24,914 nt of DNA, taken from the NCBI GenBank assembly GCA_022592445.1, contig JABYQR010000511.1:1-24914 (forward strand), read 5' to 3'. A model generated the notes under the pieces. It did not search any database, was not told the origin of the DNA, and was given only the letters and a program-made list of their open reading frames with translations. Origin of the DNA: Cytidiella melzeri. Its lineage: Eukaryota > Basidiomycota > Agaricomycetes > Polyporales > Irpicaceae. The position numbers and the translations under genes are program-made. This document shows, one piece after another, positions 18,431 through 24,914 of this stretch (its first letter is position 1; every line of letters starts with the position of its first letter).

Positions 18431-19129
18431 TGGAACAGAGATGGGGCTCGACTTGACAAACAGGGACACGAGGTGGAAAACGATGAGGAGGTAGTGGCAG
18501 GTATGAAGCACAATGTTTCACGAGCTAGCAAGCTTATTCAGAAAGCTAGCTCAGTAAAGACCAAGTTAGTATTGTTACTTCCAGCTATGTAGGGGGTTGC
18601 TTACCTAGCCAGTAAAGACCAAGAAGCTGAAATGGGGGACTAGAAGCATACATGCAGCAGCTTATATAGACTTCAGAGCCTGTGCACAGACCATGCTTGG
18701 CATGAAGTTGTGTGAGCAGAAAGAATGATCAAACTACCTAAACAAGAACAAGAGCTATTGTCTGGACTCTGTCAAGACCTCTACCCATGAGAGAATTTAT
18801 CTAGAAGGAGACCAGTCTTTGTATTCAGTTCCCACACTTGTGAGAACACTCTACAATAAAGAGAACAATGGTAAAAGAACAATAGAAGTCCAGGTGAACA
18901 GTATCTATGACGCCAAACCATAGCTACAGGCTGGGCCATGTGGTTGTAGCCATGTGGTCCTACATAAGCTGAGTCACATGCCAATGTGACGTAGAAGCAA
19001 GTAACGTGACTATGTAGAGCATCTGAACCACGTGATATGGGTGCTTAATAGACATGCAAGGGGTTCACAAAAGGGTAAAACTAGAGAAAAAATGCAAAAC
19101 ATTAAGGGCTAGTTGGGCCATCCGCGACA
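18431..19129 (+). mobile_element. solo LTR (family 2, copy 4), old and diverged
   Basis: It matches copies 1-3 with many changes and small deletions (699 bp), beginning TGGAACAG instead of TGTCACGG and ending CCGCGACA. The flanks GGAAG (18426-18430) and GGAGG (19130-19134) differ by one base and would be the target duplication. Pieces A and C align across the site once the LTR is taken out. The CACGTG site (19029-19034) is kept. Confidence 0.85.
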
Positions 19130-19189
19130 GGAGGCCAACAAAACATTCTCAACCCCTACATCCTTGAACAATGGAATTTTTTTAGTTGC

Positions 19190-19480
19190 ATCAGCAGTGA
19201 GAACTGCATCTGATTGTCCCACAAATTTTCACAACCATTAGTTGCTCTCTACATAGGAATCACAATCAGAACACAGCCTGTGGCAGTTCAATGGGGATGA
19301 GGCAGTTCAGACATCAACAGGACATGGTTGCATCAGCGGCAAGCACTGCATCTGAGTGTTCCACAAAGTTTCACAATCATAAGTTGCTCTCCAAGCAGGA
19401 GTTACAATCACAACACAGCCTGTTGCAGTTTCAATGGGGATGAGGCAGTTCAGACATCAACAGGACACATGTAACATGTT
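19190..19480 (+). repeat. tandem array in piece A (about two units of 143 bp)
   Basis: The marker GGCAGTTCAGACATCAACAG occurs at 19301 and 19444, 143 bp apart, and GTTGCTCT at 19241 and 19383, 142 bp apart. Each unit also holds a GCATC(T/C)GA(T/G)TGT segment and a CACAGCCTGT segment. Confidence 0.8.
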
Positions 19481-19985
19481 CTGGGAGTCAATCTAATGGG
19501 ACACCCTCAAGCCCTTTATTCTTGAAGCAAGTAATTTTCTGACATCAACAGCAAGTTTTGATGAGTGATTGTTGCATCAGCAGTGAACACTGCACATAAT
19601 TAATTTCAAGACATATGAAGCCCCTTGCTACCATTGGTGGCTACCTTCATCAATGTATGGCTCCTTTTACAGCAACCAAACTTATCAATTGTAGTGCAGT
19701 CACTTTGTTCCAGATCAATTTGCTCATGAAAGGTGTCACCAATAGCAAATTCCCGAATACATTAAATGTTTTTGACCAGATTACTTGGCAAGGTCCTGAC
19801 CAGGAACAGAGTTGTTTACTGAGGTTCTTTTGGGCAACAAAGCCACTGGTTCAAGTAACTATTTCAGGCTATATGATTCATTCAATCTGTTATCAGTAAC
19901 ATGGTTACTTGTAACCCTTCTCCTGCAGTTTACCAAATTGTATTCGGATTAGTGAACACCATCTCAAGGAAGACGCATGTCAAAC

Positions 19986-21174
19986 ATAGCATTAGGAAGA
20001 CCGGCAAGCAGCAAGTACGATTCCTGAAGATTGAATGAAATAATACTTTTTGAGCCAAATTTGTAAGTGAACTTGGTGCTGGTAGCAGCCTGAACAAGTG
20101 GTTTTGTTGAGAATAGCTTCTTCAATGAGTAATGTATGGTAAGTTGGTTGTTTGTCTTCACTGAAGCACACAATCATTCATGAAAGAAGAGGGACTGTGC
20201 TGTATTGTTTGAAGTGCAACAATGGGTGTAAGCACAGAATTACAACAAGTTTGTGGAGTAGAGCATGGGGATAAAGATTGTTTGACATGTGTCTTCTTCT
20301 TAATTGTGTTGAACTATGTTGAATAATCTAGATACAATTTGGTAAACTACAGGAGCAGGGTTACAAGTGTTTATGTTATTGATAGCAAATTGGATAAATC
20401 ATATAGCATGAAATAGGTAAGTGCACCTGTGACTTTGTTACCAAAAAGAACCTCAGTAAATAACTCTGTTCCTAGTAAGGATCTTGCCAAGCCCATCTGG
20501 TCATGAACATTGACTGTATTACAAGCATTGGCTATTAATGACACCTTTGATAGGTAACTTGGTCTGGGATAAAGTGACTGTACTACAATTGATAAGATTG
20601 GTTGCAGGAAAAGGAGCCATACATCGATGAAGATAGTCACCAATGGTAGCAAGGGGCTTCATCTATCTTGTAATTAAATTTGTGCAGTGTTCACTGCTGA
20701 TTCTAGGAAATGACTTGCTTCAAGAATGAAGGGCTTGAGGGTGTCTCATTAGATCAATTGCTAGAACATGTTACATGTGTCCTGCTGATGTCTGCACTGC
20801 CTCACCCCCATTGGAGCTGCCACAGGCTGTGTTCTGATTTTAACTCCTGCTTATAGAGCAACTGGTGGTTGTAAAACTGTATGGATGAATCAAAGGCAGT
20901 GCTTTATGCTGTTGCAACCACGTCCTGTTGATGTCTGAACTGCCTCAGCCCCATTAGAACTGCCACAGGCTATGTTCTGATTTAACTCCTCCTTAGAGAG
21001 CAACTAATGGTTGTGAAACTCTGTGCAACAATCTGATGCAGTGCTTGCTGCTGCTACAACCATGTCCTGTTGATGTCTGAACTGCCTCACCCCCATTGGA
21101 ACTGCCACAGGCTGTGTTCTGATTGTAACTCCTGCTTAGAAGGCGTCTAACAGTTGTGAAACTTTGTGGAACAA
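19986..21174 (-). mobile_element. foldback-like repeat, piece B (inverted core and array, no TIRs)
   Basis: It is the reverse complement of piece C from about 23308 back to about 21775. It starts close to the inner edge of the right TIR and ends in the tandem array, directly against the left end of piece C. Its part 20290-21174 also pairs with 19200-19985 of piece A, making a palindrome with a loop of about 300 bp. No coding frame is shared with the other pieces. Confidence 0.75.
20770..21174 (-). repeat. tandem array in piece B (about three units)
   Basis: Reverse complement of the array in A and C; the marker appears inverted three times between 20780 and 21090 as TGTTGATGTCTGAACTGCC-like sequence. 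Confidence 0.8.
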
Positions 21175-21777
21175 TTAAAATTCCTGAAGAATGAAGAAGA
21201 ATTGTTCCAGTGTGCTCCAGCACATTGATGCCTTTTCAGATGTGACCTTTTTGTCCCACAAAGTGTGGGAATTTGATGGCAGAATACTGACAGTAACAGT
21301 GTCAATAACAAAACAATGAACACAGCTGATGGCTCACACTGGTCTTGTTATCAGCTCTTTATAACTTTGTATCAAATCACTTTTGCAGTCAGAATGCAGT
21401 TTTTGATTTTTACGGATTGCATATGGGTACAAATCTGTACATATAATACCCCATTGGATAGCCCTATCTTGGGGCAACATCCTGGTACAAACATCCTGTC
21501 AATTGAAGTCAAACTGGGAAAGTTATGGCCAGTCTACCAAAAAAAGTCATCCAGACTCAGATTCAAACTCCACTCTTGCTGTAATGATATCAAATTCTGG
21601 TCAGGTACATGTGCAGCAACCTACAGACATTGCTTGCTCTCTGGACAGGGAATACAATTAGAAGACATGCCACACATAGTATTGGCTCCGAGCAAGAATT
21701 ACCAGTACTGTGGAAGCTAACTACAAATTCTCAATACCTACATTCTTGGACAGTGTAAATTTGTGGCTGCATCAGCA
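21175..21777 (+). repeat. left terminal inverted repeat of piece C
   Basis: It pairs with 23321-23920 in reverse complement from the tip to GGCTGCAT(C/T)AG. An open frame at 21316-21720 corresponds to a split frame in the right TIR and a frameshifted one at 18000-18430. Confidence 0.8.
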
Positions 21778-22535
21778 GTGAGTACTGCATCTGATTGTTC
21801 CACAAGATTTCACAACTGTTAGTTGCACTCTAAGGAGGAGTTACAATCAAAACACAGCCTGTGGCAGTTCCAATGGGGGTGAGGCAGTTCAGACATCAAC
21901 AGGACATGGTTGCATCAGCAGCAAGCACTGCGTCAAATTGTTGCACAAAGTTTCACAGCCATTAGTTGCTCTCTAAGGAGGAGTTACAATCAGAACATAG
22001 CCTGGGGCAGTTTTAATGGGGCTGAGGCAGTTCAGACATCAACAGGATGTGGTTGCATCACCATAGAGCACTGCCTTTGATTCTTCCATACAGTTTGATA
22101 ACCACCAGTTGTTCTATATGCAGGGGTTACAATCAGAACACAGCCAGTGCTGCATTCAATTGCTATACAAATTTTCACAACCACTACTTTCCAAGCAGGA
22201 ATTACAGCTGTAGCAGCCAATAGGGGTTAGGCAGTTCAGACATCAACCGCACATAGTTGGATTGGCAGCAAGCACTGCATCCGATTGCCTCAACATGTTT
22301 TACAACCATTAGTAGGAGTTACAGTCCCAACACAGCCTGTAGCAGTTTCCATGGGGGTGAGGCAGTTCAGACATCAGCAACATGTGGTTGCATTAGAAGC
22401 AAGCACTGCATCTGATTGTTCACAAAGTTTCACACCCACTAATTGCTCTCTGAGCAGGAGTTACAATCTGAACACAGCCTGTAGGATTTTCAATGTGAAC
22501 GAGGCAGTTCAGACATCAACAGGATACATGTAACA
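21770..22535 (+). repeat. tandem array in piece C (about five units, one deleted)
   Basis: Marker GGCAGTTCAGACATC starts at 21883, 22026, 22230, 22361 and 22503. The spacings are 143, 204, 131 and 142, so one unit between 22110 and 22230 has lost its marker part and the next is short. Confidence 0.8.
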
Positions 22536-23320
22536 TGTTTGATCAATTGATCTAATAAGACACCTTCAAGCTGTTCATTCTTGAACTAAGCAATTCACTA
22601 GAATCAGCAGTAAACACTGCACAAGATTAATGACAAGATAGATGAAGCCCCTTGCTACCATTGGTGACTACCTTCATCCTTGTACCGCAACCAAACTTAT
22701 CAATTGTAGTAAGATCACTTGATCCCAGATCAAGTTGCCTATCAAAAGTGTCACCAATAGCAAATGCCCGTAATACAGTCAATATTTATGACCAGATGGC
22801 TTGGCAAGGTCCTTACCAGGAACAGAGTTGTTTACTGAGGTTTGTTTTGGAAACAAAGTCACAGGTGCAGTTTAACTATTTCATGCTATACAATTTATTC
22901 AATTTGCTATCAGTCACATAATCACTTGTAACCCTGCTCCTGCAGTTTACCAAATTGTATCTAGATTTTTAAGCACAAATCAGCACCATTAAGGAGAAGA
23001 CACATGTTGAATGGTCTTTGTCTCCATGCTCTACTCCACAAACATGTTGTAATTGTGTACTCACACCCATTGTTACACTTCAAACAATACAGCACATTTT
23101 GTCTTCTTTCATGAACAATTGTGTGCTCCAGTGAAGACAAACCACAAGTTACTATACATCACTCACTGACAAAGTTATTCCCAACCAAGTTACTTGGTCA
23201 GGCTGCTGCCAGCACCAAGTTTACTTACACCTGGCTCAAAAAGTAATATTCATTCAATCTTCAGGAATTGTACTTGCCGCTTGCCGGCCTTGCTAACACT
23301 ATCAGATATAGTACTCCCTA

Positions 23321-23920
23321 CTAATGCAGCCACAAATTTACATTGTCCAAGAATGTAGGGGGAGAGAGTTTGTAGTTAGCTCCCAAAGTACTGGTAATTC
23401 TTGCTCAAAGCCAATACTATGTTTGGCATGTCTTCTAATTGTATTCCTTGTTCAGAGAGCAAGCAATGTCTGTAGATTGCTGCACATGTACCTGACCAGA
23501 ATTTGATATCATTACAGCAAGAGTGGAGTTTGAATCTGAGTCTGGATGACTTTTTTTGGTAGACTGGCCATAGCTTTCCCAGTTTGACTTCAATTGACAG
23601 GATGTTTGTACCAGAATGTTGCCACAAGATAGGGCTATCCAATGGTGTATCATATGTACAGATTTATACCCATATGCATTCTGTAAAAATCAAAAACTGC
23701 ATTTTGATTGCAAAAGTGATTTGATACGAAGTTATAAAGGGCTGATAACAAGGCCAGTGTGATGCCATCAGCTGTATTCATTGCTTTGTTATTGACACTG
23801 TTACTGTATGTATTCCCATCAAATTCACACACTTTGGGGGACAAGAAAGTCACATCTGAAAAGGCGTCAATGTGCTGGAGCACACTGGAACAATTCTTCT
23901 TCATTCTTCAGGAATTGTAA
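23321..23920 (-). repeat. right terminal inverted repeat of piece C
   Basis: Reverse complement of 21175-21777 with scattered substitutions. Its tip TTACAATTCC (minus strand) is identical to the tip of piece A at 17876, and differs by one base from the left tip of C. Confidence 0.8.
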
Positions 23921-23938
23921 TAGGAGAGGTGACGTAGT

Positions 23939-23946
23939 TATATAAA
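23939..23946 (+). promoter_or_regulatory. possible TATA box
   Basis: TATATAAA just outside piece C, 124 bp before the ATG at 24070, followed by pyrimidine-rich sequence. It resembles the promoter layout of the secreted-protein gene. Confidence 0.4.
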
Positions 23947-24069
23947 CTGAGTCCCTTTGTCAATTTTTGTGAGAGAGAACAGCACCCCCCAGAGCTTTCC
24001 CTTTTCTTTTGTGACTGCGTTAAGCTACCTGCAACTGTGTTCCTTTCACTGCAATTTTCTCCTATTTCT

Positions 24070-24597
24070 ATGTCCGCTGGGCCTGCAACTCATTCTGTTC
24101 CCTAAGTTTATCACTACTGCCCCACCATTCCTCACTTACTGGATGGTTGCTGTCTCTACCGCCTGTGTCGAAAGATACTGCATTGCTATCCTATTCCACC
24201 AGCACCAACGCCTCCACCAGAGCCCCCTGTAGAGCCCTCTGTGTCTTCTGAGAGACTTTCAACCAAATTACCCTTGCCAGCGAGTTCCAATGTCTCTGTA
24301 GCAGATTTGCTTGAAGACTGCTCCTGCTGCAATACACAAAGCAACTATCCTGCTCCACTGCAAACCGGTCCTTTTGTACCCCTCAAATGCGGTTGTTCTG
24401 TTGCCCCACATCCTGACTGCTGGCTCTCTCCTACAATCAAGGGAGAAAACCACGAGTGTAGACTCATTCAGTTTAATCTCACTGACACCTTCAGTGTCGT
24501 CGTTGGACACGCATTTGCGTGCAACACCCATCACCAATCCGGTAGAGTTGTCCTCCACTACCAATTTTGCAATCCCTCCTCTGACTCCAACTGAGTC
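24070..24597 (+). CDS. possible gene, structure unsettled (Pro-rich then Cys-rich frame)
   Basis: An ATG at 24070 (MSAGPATHSVP) is followed in frame by TAA at 24103-24105, then 163 open codons to TGA at 24595-24597. The open part has PPAPTPPPEPPVEP, then DLLEDCSCCNTQ, FVPLKCGCS and HECRLIQFNL. Either an intron removes the TAA (phase-0 ends exist at 24097 and 24174, but the donor GTTCCC is poor), or the gene is dead, or the frame is accidental. A competing open frame at 24311-24745 is Ser/Thr/Pro-rich and cannot be excluded. I recognise no family. The support is the TATA box and the frame length. Confidence 0.25.
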
Positions 24598-24914
24598 TCG
24601 CTGCTGTCATTGCCACTATAACATGTTGAAATTGACTCTTTTTTTTACCCACACCATAAAAGTGCATGTCTTCTCATGTATAGATTATCTGGGCACTCAT
24701 TGGGCTCACACGGATATTAATGGTTTGTCTTATCACCTTACCTAAAGCATTGTACTGCAAACTGCTTTACTGCATTACTGCAACTGTGTTTCTACTTCAC
24801 CACGCTGACATGGATAGTCCAACAGAGACCGGATTTTTCCAATATTGTCACCAGTTTACAGCCTTAGACGCCTATCTAGAGCGCTTATTTTCCGGCTAGG
24901 AGTGTTACCGGACC
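24598..24914. other. no clear gene
   Basis: Sequence to the window end. It may hold the 3' part of the possible gene before it in another frame; I see no supported feature. Confidence 0.4.

Larger units (their letters stand above)
17876..19985 (+). mobile_element. foldback-like repeat, piece A (left TIR, array, core; right side missing)
   Basis: It starts with TTACAATTCCTGAAG at 17876 and matches the left half of piece C: TIR (17876-18430, continuing 19130 to about 19190), tandem array (about 19190-19480) and core (about 19480-19985). A family-2 solo LTR splits the TIR. Homology to C stops near 19985, where the inverted piece B begins. No intact coding frame; the TIR part carries extra bases and stops relative to the other copies. 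Confidence 0.75.
21175..23920 (+). mobile_element. foldback-like repeat, piece C (complete, two long TIRs)
   Basis: This 2746-bp unit has inverted termini TTAAAATTCC (left) and GGAATTGTAA (right), about 600-bp TIRs, a tandem array of about 143-bp units and a core of about 790 bp. No transposase is encoded and no target duplication is visible: flanks ACAA and TAGG do not match. Long TIRs plus internal tandem repeats recall foldback elements; a large non-autonomous DNA transposon is the alternative. Open frames in the TIRs are not kept in piece A. Confidence 0.7.

Noticed and set aside
21316..21720. 134-codon open frame in the left TIR of piece C (and 23376-23904 minus in the right TIR)
   Set aside because: It is split in the right TIR and frameshifted and stopped in piece A; differences between copies are not mainly silent and no motif is seen.
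21770..22535. CRISPR-like or centromeric satellite array
   Set aside because: Units are about 143 bp, contiguous and degenerate, without unique spacers; the array is part of the repeat element.
19615..22921. Open frames of about 90 codons in the core of pieces A, B and C
   Set aside because: Homologous DNA is open in different frames and strands in the three pieces, so there is no shared protein.

Overview
The window looks like transposon-rich DNA from a filamentous basidiomycete, most likely an Agaricomycete. Four things suggest this: a Ty3/gypsy chromodomain retrotransposon (chromovirus); short GT-AG introns of 54-72 nt with CTAAC/CTGAC-type branch sites; gene-proximal TATA boxes; and a decayed gene resembling the uncharacterised multi-copy proteins common in mushroom genomes. 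The species cannot be read from the sequence, and no database search was possible.

Layout. (1) 1-8994: an almost complete minus-strand chromovirus, with LTRs at 8379-8994 (5') and 1-662 (3', lacking 12 bp at the window edge). Its order is LTR, leader, an extra intact 259-codon ORF, gag, protease, RT, RNase H, integrase, chromodomain, polypurine tract, LTR. Gag and pol are dead: stop codons, two single-base frameshifts, two of three integrase catalytic residues lost, and a solo LTR of another family inside integrase (1611-2368, perfect CTAGC target duplication). (2) 9120-12429: two more solo LTRs of that second family, in opposite orientations, flank a broken multi-exon plus-strand gene (10234 to about 11672). 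(3) 12430-17164: the unique-looking part. It holds a degenerate tRNA-like SINE candidate, a two-exon gene for a small cysteine-dependent phosphatase-like protein (14107-13435, minus), a long intergenic stretch with small repeats, and a plus-strand small secreted protein gene with a 5'UTR intron (CDS 16739-17164). (4) 17876-23920: a mosaic of a non-coding repeat with about 600-bp terminal inverted repeats and an internal array of about 143-bp units. It is present as three joined pieces (A plus, B minus, C plus) that form a large palindrome, and piece A is interrupted by an old solo LTR (18431-19129). (5) 23921-24914: a TATA box followed by a possible plus-strand gene whose structure is unsettled.

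The host genes do not form a pathway; they are separate units between layers of mobile DNA. Relative ages can be read from nesting: the chromovirus was in place before the solo LTR in its integrase, and repeat piece A before the solo LTR inside it. The least explained items are the intact accessory ORF upstream of gag, the foldback-like repeat family, and the small secreted protein.
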